Positions 33,086 to 42,518 of a DNA stretch of 64,000 nt are shown here, piece after piece. The DNA comes from JAWWPG01 sp033850885 (GTDB lineage: Bacteria > Actinomycetota > Actinomycetes > Propionibacteriales > Nocardioidaceae), in assembly GCA_033850885.1 (NCBI GenBank), contig JAWWPG010000020.1:62001-126000 (forward strand), written 5' to 3'. Below the pieces are notes generated by a model, which saw nothing but the letters and a program-made list of their open reading frames with translations, was not told where the DNA came from and made no database searches. Each line of letters begins with the position of its first letter. Position 1 is the stretch's first letter. Both the position numbers and the translations under genes were made by a program.

Positions 33086-34480
33086 TCAGAAGTTGATCAT
33101 GTGTCCCGCGATGCCATGGATGGCCTCCTGAAGGGCCTCTCCGAGGGTCGGGTGGGCATGGATATTGCGGGCCGCCTCGGTCGCCGTCAGGTCCCACTTC
33201 TGAGCCAGCGTCAGCTCCGGGAGCAGCTCGGTCACATCGGGGCCGATCAGGTGGGCGCCGAGGAACTCGCCGTACTCCGCGTCGGCGACGATCTTCACGA
33301 ACCCCCCAGCGTCGCCCAGACCGTGCGCCTTCCCATTGGCCATGAAGGGGAACTTCGCCACCTTCACCTCGTGACCCTGCTCCTTGGCCTGCTCCTCGGT
33401 GTACCCGAAGCTTGCGATCTGGGGCTGGCAGTACGTCGCGCGCGGCACCATGACGTAGTCGATCTCCATCGTGTCGACGCCCGCGATGGTCTCTGCCGCC
33501 ACCACACCCTGCGCCTCCGCGGCGTGCGCGAGCATCACCTTCGCCGTCACGTCGCCGATCGCGTAGATGCCGTCCGCGCTCGTCCGCATGAAACCGTCGA
33601 TGTCGATCGCTCCGCGTTCGGTGAGCTTCACTCCCGTGTTCTCGAGGTCGTAGCCCTCGACGCGCGGCGCGAACCCGATGGCCTGCAGCACCTTGTCGGC
33701 CTCGAGTGTCTGTTGCTTGTCACCCTTGGTGACGCTCACGCGCACCTTGTCACCGCTGTCGTCGATCTCATCCACCCGCGTCGACGTATGAACCGTGACA
33801 CCGAGCTGCTTGTATCGCTTCGCCAGCTCCTTGGAGACCTCAGGGTCCTCGAGCGGCACCATCCGGTCGAGGTACTCGACGATGGTCACGTCGACCCCGT
33901 AGTTGGCGAGCACGTATGCGAACTCCACGCCGATCGCCCCCGCGCCGGCGATGATCATCGACCCGGGAAGCTCGTCGGTCATGATCTGCTCCTCGTAGGT
34001 GACGACGCGGTCGCTCAGCGTCGTACCCGGCAGCAGCCTCGTCGTCGCCCCCGTCGAGATGATGCAGCTGTCGAACGTCAGGGTCTCCGTGCCGCCACCA
34101 CCGAGCTCGACCGTCATCGACTTCTCGTCGTTGAACCTGCCGACCCCGTCGTACTCGGTGATCTTGTTCTTCTTCATCAGGAAGTGCACGCCCTTGACGC
34201 GCCCGTCTGCGACGACGCGGCTACGTTGGAAGGCGGCGCCGTAGTCGAAGGTGACATCACCGGAGATGCCGAATGTCTTGGCGTCCGCCTGGAAGATGTG
34301 CGCGAGCTCAGCGTTGCGCAGCAGGGCCTTGCTGGGGATGCAGCCGACGTTGAGGCACACCCCTCCCCAGTACTTCTTCTCCACGATCGCCGTTCTCAGG
34401 CCGAGCTGCGCTGCCCGGATCGCCGCGACATAACCTCCCGGGCCTGCGCCCAGCACGACAACGTCGACATGTGAAGTCAT
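33086..34480 (-). CDS. lpdA: Dihydrolipoyl dehydrogenase
   Basis: The 464-residue flavoenzyme has the FAD motif VVLGAGPGGYVAAIRAAQLG, the redox disulfide GGVCLNVGCIPSK, the NAD motif AGAGAIGVEFAYVLANYG and the dimer-interface HAHPTLGEAL with the His-Glu pair. It reoxidises lipoamide of pyruvate and 2-oxoglutarate dehydrogenase complexes. The acyltransferase genes are not adjacent. Length and motifs are complete. Confidence 0.95.
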   Translation of the reverse strand: MTSHVDVVVLGAGPGGYVAAIRAAQLGLRTAIVEKKYWGGVCLNVGCIPSKALLRNAELAHIFQADAKTFGISGDVTFDYGAAFQRSRVVADGRVKGVHFLMKKNKITEYDGVGRFNDEKSMTVELGGGGTETLTFDSCIISTGATTRLLPGTTLSDRVVTYEEQIMTDELPGSMIIAGAGAIGVEFAYVLANYGVDVTIVEYLDRMVPLEDPEVSKELAKRYKQLGVTVHTSTRVDEIDDSGDKVRVSVTKGDKQQTLEADKVLQAIGFAPRVEGYDLENTGVKLTERGAIDIDGFMRTSADGIYAIGDVTAKVMLAHAAEAQGVVAAETIAGVDTMEIDYVMVPRATYCQPQIASFGYTEEQAKEQGHEVKVAKFPFMANGKAHGLGDAGGFVKIVADAEYGEFLGAHLIGPDVTELLPELTLAQKWDLTATEAARNIHAHPTLGEALQEAIHGIAGHMINF

Positions 34481-34597
34481 GGCGTCAGCCTAGCGGGGCA
34501 GGCTACGTCCGCGTCTCGGGCGACGGCCCCGGCGGACAGGTCACCCGAGCACTCTGCGGGTACGACGATCCGGCGGCCCGGTGCGTAAGGTCGCAGT

Positions 34598-35659
34598 GTG
34601 AGGGAGCCAGAGCTGCGGGCGCAACGGCCACCGCCGCAACCGACGTTTCGCACCGGCGACGTGACACTACGTCCGTGGAGGGCGGAGGACGCGGACGTGG
34701 CCATCCTCCAACACGACGACGTCATCGCCAAGTGGTTCGGCTTTCCCGCCGTCACTCCCAGCGCGGACCAGCAGCACGCAGCGATAGAGCGCTGGGCCGA
34801 CCTGTACGCCCGGGACAGGCAGACGGTGAACTTCCTCGTCGAGCACGCCGGCGCGGTCGCTGGAACGGTCGAGGTGCGCCAGCTCGGGGACCGGGTCGGG
34901 GAGCTCTCTTGGGCGGTCTACCCGGACCACCGGCACCAGCACGTCGCCACCACCGCCGTGCTCATGCTTGTCGACTACTGCTTCGAGGAGCTCGACCTGG
35001 TGCGAATCCAGGCGAGGGTCGAACCGACGAACGTCGCGTCGCTACGTACGGCCGGCCGGGCTGGGCTACGCCGTGAGGGTCTGATGAGGCAGGCGGAGAC
35101 GGTGGGCGGGCAGCGACGCGACTTTGTCCTGCTGGCTCGCATCGCAGGCGACCCGCCGCCGACGAGCCGGGACGGCTTCCTGCGGGTGCTCAACGCGGCC
35201 CTACCCACCAAGCGCGTGATCGCCCAGGGATTGGTCCGAAGCCACTCGGGCAAGGTTCTCCTCTGCGAGCTCACCTACAAGCGGGAGTGGGACCTCCCCG
35301 GCGGTGTGGTCGACCTGCACGAGTCACCGGCGCAGGCGGTGACGCGGGAGATCCGGGAGGAGATCGGCCTCAGCCTGCCCAACCTCGGCCTGCGCCTGGT
35401 CAACTGGCTGCCGCCGTGGCGGGGCTGGGACGACGCCTGCCTCTTCGTCTTCGACCTCGGCGTGCATGACGAGGCGCTCGTCCGGGCCATGACGTTCGAG
35501 GCCCGTGAGATCGCTGCGGTGCACTGGTGCAGCCTCGCGGAGGCGGAGCCACACGTGGCGCCGTACCTGAGAACGCTTCTCGCCTGCCTGACCGAGACCG
35601 ACGGGACGACGTACCTGGAGGCCGGCCACCCCGTTGACCCGTCGCAAAATTGGGGTTGA
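34598..35659 (+). CDS. GNAT acetyltransferase-Nudix hydrolase fusion
   Basis: The 353-residue protein has two domains. Residues 20-185 are a RimJ/RimL-like GNAT fold (TLRPWRAEDADVAIL, ELSWAVYPDHRHQHVATTAV, RVEPTNVASLRTAGRAGL). Residues about 200-335 are a Nudix domain with the box from Gly235 to Leu258: Gly, Glu242, and REIREEIG complete it. Substrates are unknown. The last residues VDPSQNWG are encoded by the first copy of a 22-base tandem repeat, so the native C-terminus may have been altered by repeat invasion. The start is a GTG at 34598. Confidence 0.82.
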   Translation: MREPELRAQRPPPQPTFRTGDVTLRPWRAEDADVAILQHDDVIAKWFGFPAVTPSADQQHAAIERWADLYARDRQTVNFLVEHAGAVAGTVEVRQLGDRVGELSWAVYPDHRHQHVATTAVLMLVDYCFEELDLVRIQARVEPTNVASLRTAGRAGLRREGLMRQAETVGGQRRDFVLLARIAGDPPPTSRDGFLRVLNAALPTKRVIAQGLVRSHSGKVLLCELTYKREWDLPGGVVDLHESPAQAVTREIREEIGLSLPNLGLRLVNWLPPWRGWDDACLFVFDLGVHDEALVRAMTFEAREIAAVHWCSLAEAEPHVAPYLRTLLACLTETDGTTYLEAGHPVDPSQNWG

Positions 35660-35698
35660 CCCGTCGCAAACTTGGGGTTGACCCGTCGCAAAGTTGGA
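35633..35698. repeat. Three tandem 22-base repeats
   Basis: Three head-to-tail copies begin at 35633, 35655 and 35677. Each starts GTTGACCCGTCGCAAA and ends TTGG plus one or two bases; they differ in the base after the AAA run (A, C, G). The first copy supplies the end of the GNAT-Nudix gene and its stop is at 35657-35659. Confidence 0.9.
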
Positions 35699-35766
35699 CC
35701 GGAACCATCGACTGAGACCCAACCACGGCAACTTTCCGACGACTCGACGGCAACTTTGCGACGGGT
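35681..35766. repeat. 16-bp inverted repeat between convergent genes
   Basis: ACCCGTCGCAAAGTTG (35681-35696) is exactly repeated in reverse complement as CAACTTTGCGACGGGT (35751-35766), with an additional partial arm GGCAACTTTCCGACG near 35728. It ends 11 bases before the stop of the PGPGW gene on the other strand and may act as a two-way terminator. Confidence 0.8.
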
Positions 35767-35777
35767 GAACCGGTGGG

Positions 35778-36203
35778 TCACTCGCGGACGGCCTCGGCGC
35801 GGAAGCGCTTGATGCTGTAGACGAGCAACGCCATCGCGATCAGGCCGGAGACGATGATGCTGCTTCCGGTCGTCCATCCGCTGAACGGCAGCCTTGGGCC
35901 GAGGGGCCCGACGATGGGGATCGGCGGGTCGAGACCCCACAGGACCCCCGCGGCGACCAGGGCGGCGGCCATCAAGGCGCTGCCGGCGATCCTCGGGTAC
36001 GACGACACGCCCTGCCGGGCCACGTCGAACGCCTTCTTCTTGACCGGCTCGACGCGTCGCTCGGCCCACTCGTACTCCTGAGAGAGCACGACGAGCCCGA
36101 GCAGGAGGAGCAGCAGGCCCGGACCGGGCAGGATTATCGCCGCCACCCCGAGCAGCAGGAGGATCCAGCCGAGGATCGTGATTCCGGTCTTGCGGAGCCT
36201 CAT
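35778..36203 (-). CDS. PGPGW-type transmembrane protein (TIGR02611-like)
   Basis: The 141-residue protein starts MRLRKTGITILGWILLLLGV and has LPGPGLLLLLLGLVVLSQEY, the hallmark of PF09656. Two further hydrophobic segments follow. The ATG at 36203 has GAGAGGG about 6 bases upstream and is preferred over an in-frame start 15 codons earlier. It is a small membrane protein of unknown role. Confidence 0.78.
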   Translation of the reverse strand: MRLRKTGITILGWILLLLGVAAIILPGPGLLLLLLGLVVLSQEYEWAERRVEPVKKKAFDVARQGVSSYPRIAGSALMAAALVAAGVLWGLDPPIPIVGPLGPRLPFSGWTTGSSIIVSGLIAMALLVYSIKRFRAEAVRE

Positions 36204-36392
36204 CGGCGCCCTCTCGTGCTGGTCTCCAGATCCTGCCGAACTGCCCACAGGCTAGCCAGTTGGGGCTGTCAAAGGGGTCGTAGCCAGCACATTCACCGCG
36301 GCGGGAAGGTCGTGCATCCGTCCGGGACGGGGCATGATAGGCCCACAGCACCCGTTGGCGAGGCCCAGGTTCGGGTTGTCTAAGGAGTGGAC

Positions 36393-39122
36393 ATGTCGAG
36401 GTACGTGAAGGACTTCAACGAGGGGAACGCGTCCCAGAAGGACCTCCTCGGCGGCAAGGGCGCGAACCTCGCGGAGATGACGAACATCGGCCTGCCCGTA
36501 CCCCCCGGGTTCACCATCACGACGGACGCCTGCCGGGTCTACCTCGAGACCGGCGAGGAGCCGCAGGAGCTGTCGGGCGAGGTCGACGAGCACCTGACGA
36601 GCCTCGAGAAGGAGATGGGCCGCACGCTCGGCCAGCCCGACGACCCGCTGCTGGTCTCCGTCCGGTCCGGCGCCAAGTTCTCGATGCCGGGAATGATGGA
36701 GACCGTCCTCAACATCGGGCTCAACGACGAGTCGGTCGAGGGTCTGGCGTCCATGTCAGACAACCCCCGCTTTGCGTGGGACTCGTACCGCAGGCTGCTG
36801 TCCATGTTCGGCACCACGGTGCTGGGTCTCGAGCGCTCCGCCTTCGACGATGCGCTCGACGCGGCCAAACGGGACAAGGGCGTCGAGTCCGACCTCGACC
36901 TGGACGTCGACGACATCAAGGCGCTCGTGACGACGTACAAGAAGCTCATCATCGACAACAAGGGCGACGAGTTCCCTCAGGACCCGCGAAAGCAGCTCGA
37001 CCTCGCGGTGCGAGCGGTCTTCTCGTCCTGGAACACCGACCGGGCCAAGATCTACCGGCGCCAGGAGGGAATCCCGGACGACCTTGGGACGGCGGTGAAC
37101 ATCTGCGCGATGGTGTTCGGCAACCTCGGCGACGACTCCGGCACCGGGGTCTGCTTCACCCGCGACCCGGCATCGGGTCAGCAGGGGGTGTACGGCGACT
37201 ACCTCGCCAATGCGCAGGGCGAGGACGTGGTGGCCGGCATCCGGAACACCCAGCCGCTCGCGTCGCTCGGCGACACCGACCCCACGTCGTACGAGGAGCT
37301 GCTCGACATCATGGGCCGGCTCGAGCGCCACTACAAGGACATGTGCGACATCGAGTTCACCGTCGAGCGCGGCAAGCTGTGGATGCTGCAGACGCGCGTC
37401 GGGAAGCGGACCGCAGCCGCCGCCTTCCGGATCGCGGTCCAGCTCGTCGACGAGGGGCTGATCGACATGGACGAAGCGCTGCGGCGGGTGACAGGCGCCC
37501 AGCTGGCGCAGCTGATGTTCCCGCAGTTCGACCCGAGCAGCAAGCGTGACCTGATCGCGAAGGGGATGGCCGCCAGCCCCGGGGCGGCGGTCGGCAAGGC
37601 CGCCTTCGACTCCAAGACCGCCGTCGCGTGGGCAGCGGACGGTGAGGACGTGATTCTGGTACGCCGGGAGACGAACCCGGACGACCTGCGCGGCATGATC
37701 GCCGCCAAAGGCGTGCTGACCAGCAGGGGCGGCAAGACGTCGCATGCGGCCGTGGTGGCGCGCGGGATGGGGCGGACCTGTGTCGTCGGTGTCGAGGCGC
37801 TGCGCGTCGACCTGAAGAAGCGCGAGTTCCGGACTTCGGGCGGAGCCCAGGTGAGCGAGGGTGATCTGATCGCCATCGACGGCACCACCGGGGAGGTGTT
37901 CGCCGGTGACGTGCCCGTCGTCCCGAGTGTGGTGGTCGAGGCCCTGCTCGGCGCCTCGGCGGAGTCGGACGGGCACACCAAACCGAGTGGGGACGAGCAG
38001 CTGGTCGAGTCCGTGCTGCGCATCATGGAGCACGCAGACAAGACCCGCCGGATGGGCGTGCGTGCCAACGCTGACACCCCGGAAGATGCGCAGCGGGCGC
38101 GCACGTTCGGTGCCGAGGGCATCGGTCTGTGCCGGACCGAGCACATGTTCCTGGGCTCTCGCCGCAGGATCGTCGAGCGCGTCATCCTCGCTGACACCGG
38201 CGAGATGCAGGACAAGGCGCTGCAGGAATTGCTGCCCCTGCAACGGGAGGACTTCCTCGGGATCTTCGAGGCGATGGACGGCCTGCCGGTCGTCGTACGC
38301 CTGCTCGACCCGCCCTTGCACGAGTTCCTGCCGGACCTGACCGAGCTCTCGGTGAAGGTAGCCGTCGCCGAAGCGACCGGTGAGCCGGACGAGGAGGCGG
38401 CCGCCCTGCTCAAGGAGGTGCAGCGGCACTCCGAGCAGAACCCGATGCTGGGTCTTCGCGGAGTCCGGCTGGGCCTGGTGGTGCCGGGGCTCTTCCTCTT
38501 GCAGGTGAGGGCAATCGCGGAGGCCACGGGACAGCTGAAGAGGCGCGGCTTGAACCCGCACGCCGAGATCATGGTTCCCCTCGTCGCGGACGTGAAGGAG
38601 CTCACGATCATCAAGGAGCAGGCGGTGGCCACCATCGCGGAGGTGTCCGAGGAGATGGGGATGGACCTCGAGTTCTCCATCGGGACGATGATCGAGCTGC
38701 CACGCGCGGCGATGACGGCGCACGAGATCGCGAAGGAGGCCGACTTCTTCTCGTTCGGCACGAACGACATGACGCAGACGACATGGGGTTTCAGCCGCGA
38801 TGACGTGGAGGCGGCCTTCTTCCCGCTCTACATCGAGTCCGGGATCTTCGGGATCAGCCCGTTCGAGACCCTGGACGAGCAGGGAGTCGGGCGGATCGTG
38901 AGTGTTGCCGCCTGGGAGGGCAAGGAGTCCAACTCCGACCTGGTGCTCGGCATCTGTGGAGAGCACGGCGGTGACCCGGCGTCGATCCACTTCTTCGAGA
39001 AGATCCTCCTCGACTACGTGTCGTGCTCACCGTTCCGGGTGCCGGTGGCCCGCCTGGAAGCCGGCCGGGCGACGCTGGAGGTCACCGACCAGGACAAGGA
39101 GAAGGACCCGTTGCCCGTATGA
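36393..39122 (+). CDS. ppdK: Pyruvate phosphate dikinase
   Basis: The 909-residue enzyme interconverts pyruvate, ATP and phosphate with phosphoenolpyruvate, AMP and pyrophosphate. The N-terminal ATP-grasp begins KDLLGGKGANLAEM, the swivelling domain has KTSHAAVVARG with the phosphorylated His451, and the C-terminal TIM barrel ends with CGEHGGDPASIHFF and its catalytic Cys. AAGGAG lies 5 bases before the ATG at 36393, so this start is preferred over a GTG two codons earlier. It allows gluconeogenic flux from pyruvate. Confidence 0.96.
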   Translation: MSRYVKDFNEGNASQKDLLGGKGANLAEMTNIGLPVPPGFTITTDACRVYLETGEEPQELSGEVDEHLTSLEKEMGRTLGQPDDPLLVSVRSGAKFSMPGMMETVLNIGLNDESVEGLASMSDNPRFAWDSYRRLLSMFGTTVLGLERSAFDDALDAAKRDKGVESDLDLDVDDIKALVTTYKKLIIDNKGDEFPQDPRKQLDLAVRAVFSSWNTDRAKIYRRQEGIPDDLGTAVNICAMVFGNLGDDSGTGVCFTRDPASGQQGVYGDYLANAQGEDVVAGIRNTQPLASLGDTDPTSYEELLDIMGRLERHYKDMCDIEFTVERGKLWMLQTRVGKRTAAAAFRIAVQLVDEGLIDMDEALRRVTGAQLAQLMFPQFDPSSKRDLIAKGMAASPGAAVGKAAFDSKTAVAWAADGEDVILVRRETNPDDLRGMIAAKGVLTSRGGKTSHAAVVARGMGRTCVVGVEALRVDLKKREFRTSGGAQVSEGDLIAIDGTTGEVFAGDVPVVPSVVVEALLGASAESDGHTKPSGDEQLVESVLRIMEHADKTRRMGVRANADTPEDAQRARTFGAEGIGLCRTEHMFLGSRRRIVERVILADTGEMQDKALQELLPLQREDFLGIFEAMDGLPVVVRLLDPPLHEFLPDLTELSVKVAVAEATGEPDEEAAALLKEVQRHSEQNPMLGLRGVRLGLVVPGLFLLQVRAIAEATGQLKRRGLNPHAEIMVPLVADVKELTIIKEQAVATIAEVSEEMGMDLEFSIGTMIELPRAAMTAHEIAKEADFFSFGTNDMTQTTWGFSRDDVEAAFFPLYIESGIFGISPFETLDEQGVGRIVSVAAWEGKESNSDLVLGICGEHGGDPASIHFFEKILLDYVSCSPFRVPVARLEAGRATLEVTDQDKEKDPLPV

Positions 39123-39228
39123 CGGCTGGAGCTGTCTCGATCCTGGGTTGCCCCGGCGTCTGGCCAGCTGACTGCCGAGACAGGGAGCGGGTGATGCTCC
39201 CGGCGAGGACGCATGACCTGAGCACTGC

Positions 39229-40308
39229 GTGAGCCGGCTCGTGGTCCATGTCGGGCCGCCGAAGACCGCCACGACGTACTTCCAGCGCGGTCTCTTCGCG
39301 AATGCGGCGGTGCTGGCCCGCCACGGCGTCTATCTGCCGAGAACAGGTCGCCTCGAGTTCGAGCCGAACGCGATCAGCCACCATCATCTGGCCTGGGACC
39401 TCGTCGACAGCCCGCGCTTCCGTCCGGACATCGGAGGCTGGGACGCCCTCGCGGTCGAGCTGGCCGAGGTCGGTCCCGAGACCGTGCTGATCAGCTCCGA
39501 GGTGCTCAGGCGGGTGATCATCGAGGACGGGGTGAGCGAGCGCCTCACCGAGCGGCTGCTCTCGTTCGGGCGCGACGTCACGATCCTGTACGTCGTCCGC
39601 GACCAGCTGTCGCAGATCAACAGCGCCTATGCCCAAGTGGTGAAGATGCTGCTGGAGGTCATCGACTTCGATCCTCTCGTGGTGCGCCTGCTCGAGCTCG
39701 GAGAGCAGGACCTGGAGCACCAGCTCGGCATGTGGTACCGGTCAGCCGACGTCGACTTCGTCGGTGTGCCGTGGCCCGACCTCAGCCGTCCGAACCCGCT
39801 CGTCGCATTGCTGCGCGCGGCACGCATCGCCGTACCCGAGGACGAGCTCGTCATCGGTCCGCAGATCGTCAACATCACGCTCGGTCCCGTGGCAGTCGAG
39901 GCGTTCCGACTGCTCCGTGCGTATCTGGCCCGCTTGGACCCGACGCTGACCGACGAAGATCCCGTCATACGTCGGTTGCACCGGGTGGCGGCCCGCCGCG
40001 CCAACGAGCTCGGCTGGTGCGCGGAGTCCTACTGGGGCTGGACTCCGGAGCTCGCCGCGCGGGCGGCGGAGCGGCTCGGCCCCTCCAACGAGCGCTTCGC
40101 GCAGGCGGTCTGGGGTACGCCGTGGCCATTGCCGCTCCCTGTGGAAAGGCCACCGGCAAGGGTCCAGCTGCTGAGCCTGCCGTCGAGCGAGCTCGACCGC
40201 GTGCACCAGTTCGTAACCGGCATGGCAAGACGATATGCGACACTGCGATCTGGGGCGGATAGGGCAACCCCGCAAGGCCAGACAGCGCACAATCGGCTCG
40301 AGGAGTAG
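39229..40308 (+). CDS. Sulfotransferase-like P-loop protein
   Basis: The 359-residue protein starts MSRLVVHVGPPKTATTYFQR; VGPPKTATTYFQ is the 5'-phosphosulfate-binding loop of PAPS-dependent sulfotransferases, and VVRDQLSQINSAYAQ resembles the 3'-phosphate motif. The rest is helical and poorly conserved. Sulfation of a glycan or lipid is possible, but an unrelated ATP-binding role is not excluded. The GTG at 39229 begins directly at the first strand; the ribosome-binding site is weak. mmsA follows after 4 bases. Confidence 0.65.
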   Translation: MSRLVVHVGPPKTATTYFQRGLFANAAVLARHGVYLPRTGRLEFEPNAISHHHLAWDLVDSPRFRPDIGGWDALAVELAEVGPETVLISSEVLRRVIIEDGVSERLTERLLSFGRDVTILYVVRDQLSQINSAYAQVVKMLLEVIDFDPLVVRLLELGEQDLEHQLGMWYRSADVDFVGVPWPDLSRPNPLVALLRAARIAVPEDELVIGPQIVNITLGPVAVEAFRLLRAYLARLDPTLTDEDPVIRRLHRVAARRANELGWCAESYWGWTPELAARAAERLGPSNERFAQAVWGTPWPLPLPVERPPARVQLLSLPSSELDRVHQFVTGMARRYATLRSGADRATPQGQTAHNRLEE

Positions 40309-40312
40309 GACA

Positions 40313-41797
40313 GTGCGACGCATCGGACACCTGATCGGCGGCCGGGAGCTCGGCTCGTTCGCGCGAACGTCGCCGGTCTTCGACCCGGCCACCGGAGAGC
40401 AGACCGCGGAGGTGGCCCTCGCGTCGTCGGGTGAGGTCGACCAGGCGGTGGCGGTTGCCCAAGAAGCCTTCCAGGGTTGGCGAAGCGCCAGCCTCGCCAA
40501 GCGTGCCACGGTCATGTTCCGCTTCCGCGCGCTACTCGACGAGCATCGCCACGACGTGGCTGCGTTGATCACCGCCGAGCACGGCAAGGTGCTCTCCGAC
40601 GCCGCGGGGGAGGTGGACCGGGGTCTGGAGTGCGTCGAGTTCGCGTGCGGGATCCCCCATCTCGCCAAGGGCGGTCACTCCGCCCAGGCGTCGTCTGGCG
40701 TCGACGTGCATGAGGTCAAGCAGCCGCTCGGCGTCGTCGCCGGCATCACGCCGTTCAACTTCCCCGCCATGGTGCCGTTGTGGATGATCCCGAACGCGAT
40801 CGCCTGCGGAAACGCGTTCATCCTCAAGCCCAGCGAGAAGGACCCCTCCGCCTCGCTCCTCATCGCTGACCTGCTTCGGCGCGCGGGCCTGCCGGACGGT
40901 GTGCTGAACGTCGTCCACGGCGACGCAGAAGCGGTCAATGCGATCCTCGACCACCCCGGGATCGCGGCGGTCAGCTTCGTGGGTTCTACCCCGATCGCCC
41001 GGCACGTCTACCAGCGGGGTACGGCGGCCGGCAAGAGGGTCCAGGCCCTCGGGGGCGCCAAGAACCACATGGTGGTGTTGCCTGACGCCGACCTCGACAT
41101 GGCGGCGGACGCCGCCGTCTCCGCCGGCTACGGGTCGGCCGGCGAGCGCTGCATGGCCGTGTCGGTGGTCGTGGCGGTCGGCGACGTGGCGGACGACCTG
41201 GTCGCCGCCGTCGAGAAGCGGCTCGGCTCCCTGCAGATCGGGCCCGGCACCGATCCGGCGTCCCAGATGGGGCCCCTGGTCACCAGGGAACACCGCGACA
41301 AGGTGGCGTCGTACCTCGACGTCGCGGACAACGAAGGTGCCGACGTCGTCGTCGACGGTCGCGACCAGGACTTCGACGGCGACGGCTTCTTCCTCGGTGT
41401 CAGCCTGGTCGATCGGGTCCGGCCCTCGATGGCGGTGTACCGCGACGAGATCTTCGGGCCCGTGCTCAGCGTGGTACGCGTCGACACGGCGGCGGAGGCG
41501 CTCGATCTCGTCAACGCCAACCCCTACGGCAACGGCACGGCGATCTTCACCCGCGACGGCGGGGCAGCCCGGCAGTTCGAGCAGGAGGTGCAGGTCGGCA
41601 TGGTGGGCGTCAACGTCCCGATCCCGGTGCCGGTCTCCTACTACTCGTTCGGCGGGTGGAAGGACAGCCTGTTCGGTGACACACACATGTACGGGCCCGA
41701 GGGCGTGCATTTCTACACCCGCACGAAGGTCGTGACGTCCCGTTGGCCGGACCCCGCCACCAGCCAGGTCGACCTTGGTTTCCCCACCTCCACCTGA
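40313..41797 (+). CDS. mmsA: CoA-acylating methylmalonate-semialdehyde dehydrogenase
   Basis: The 494-residue aldehyde dehydrogenase has GVVAGITPFNFPAMVPLWM, SFVGSTPIARHVY, GYGSAGERCMAVS with the catalytic Cys, and the C-terminal PVPVSYYSFGGWKDSLFGD, all typical of MMSDH. It converts methylmalonate or malonate semialdehyde, CoA and NAD into propionyl- or acetyl-CoA in valine or inositol breakdown. The GTG at 40313 fits the family N-terminus (GHLIGGRE). No other valine or inositol genes are next to it. Confidence 0.92.
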   Translation: MRRIGHLIGGRELGSFARTSPVFDPATGEQTAEVALASSGEVDQAVAVAQEAFQGWRSASLAKRATVMFRFRALLDEHRHDVAALITAEHGKVLSDAAGEVDRGLECVEFACGIPHLAKGGHSAQASSGVDVHEVKQPLGVVAGITPFNFPAMVPLWMIPNAIACGNAFILKPSEKDPSASLLIADLLRRAGLPDGVLNVVHGDAEAVNAILDHPGIAAVSFVGSTPIARHVYQRGTAAGKRVQALGGAKNHMVVLPDADLDMAADAAVSAGYGSAGERCMAVSVVVAVGDVADDLVAAVEKRLGSLQIGPGTDPASQMGPLVTREHRDKVASYLDVADNEGADVVVDGRDQDFDGDGFFLGVSLVDRVRPSMAVYRDEIFGPVLSVVRVDTAAEALDLVNANPYGNGTAIFTRDGGAARQFEQEVQVGMVGVNVPIPVPVSYYSFGGWKDSLFGDTHMYGPEGVHFYTRTKVVTSRWPDPATSQVDLGFPTST

Positions 41798-41834
41798 CCG
41801 CCTCCGGCTCCGAGCGGGGGTTGCGCGCGAGTCG

Positions 41835-42518
41835 TCACAGCAGCCAGGGCAGAACGGCCAGCCCAAGAGCGATGCCGAGGACCACCCAGTCGCCGACCTG
41901 CCAAGGGGCCGGCATGGCCCAGGTACGGCGACCTGCCGCCGCGAACCCGCGGGCGTCCATCGCCAACGCCAGCTGCCCGGTGTGGCGCATCGCCACCACG
42001 AACAGGGCGAACGCGCTGCCGCCCATCGAGCGCACCCGTCGAACCGGGCTGCCGTCGGCGCCGAGTCCCCGGGCGCGCCGGGCCTGCAACACAAGGCGCC
42101 ACTGCTCCCCGAGGTCCTCGACCCGCTGCAACGCCGCGACCGACGCCGCGACCGAGCGCCCGGGCAGGCGGAGCCGTTGGGCCAGGTGGTCGCCCAGCGC
42201 GCTCGGGCGAATCAGCGGCGACACGATGGCCGCCGGTACCACGATGCACATGATCCGCAGGGCGGCGGCCCCAGCGGTGCCGAGGTCATGGCCGGCGTAC
42301 AGCCAGGTGGTCAGTGCGAGCGTGCCCGCGGCGACCAGCCCCACACCGGCGCGCAGGGACGTGCTCCGCGGGTCGCGCATGAGCCAGCCCAGACCGACGA
42401 TGTCGGCGGCGATCGTGATGACACCGATACGTGGCGTCGTCACGGCGAACGCGCCGACAACCGGAAGCAGGCAGCAGGCCAGGAGGGACAACGGCCCGAC
42501 CCGGCTCGGAGGAGTCAC
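41835..42518 (-). CDS. ykoC: ECF transporter transmembrane subunit (T component)
   Basis: The 227-residue membrane protein has about five hydrophobic segments and the coupling motifs QARRARGLG (with a similar AMDARGFAA further on), which contact the ATPases in EcfT proteins. The GTG at 42518 overlaps the stop of the ATPase gene by 4 bases. It is the third gene of a ykoE-ykoD-ykoC type operon that is under a TPP riboswitch, so it most likely serves uptake of a thiamine precursor (hydroxymethylpyrimidine). Confidence 0.85.
   Translation of the reverse strand: MTPPSRVGPLSLLACCLLPVVGAFAVTTPRIGVITIAADIVGLGWLMRDPRSTSLRAGVGLVAAGTLALTTWLYAGHDLGTAGAAALRIMCIVVPAAIVSPLIRPSALGDHLAQRLRLPGRSVAASVAALQRVEDLGEQWRLVLQARRARGLGADGSPVRRVRSMGGSAFALFVVAMRHTGQLALAMDARGFAAAGRRTWAMPAPWQVGDWVVLGIALGLAVLPWLL

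Noticed and set aside
33101..34474. A 457-codon open frame on the plus strand
   Set aside because: It mirrors lpdA, which carries all catalytic motifs on the minus strand.
35633..35698. Three 22-base repeats as a possible CRISPR array
   Set aside because: The repeats are directly adjacent with no spacers, and no cas gene is in the window.
36756..38990. A 744-codon open frame on the minus strand
   Set aside because: It lies opposite the fully conserved ppdK gene, has no recognisable motif and shows the composition expected for the antisense of a GC-rich gene.
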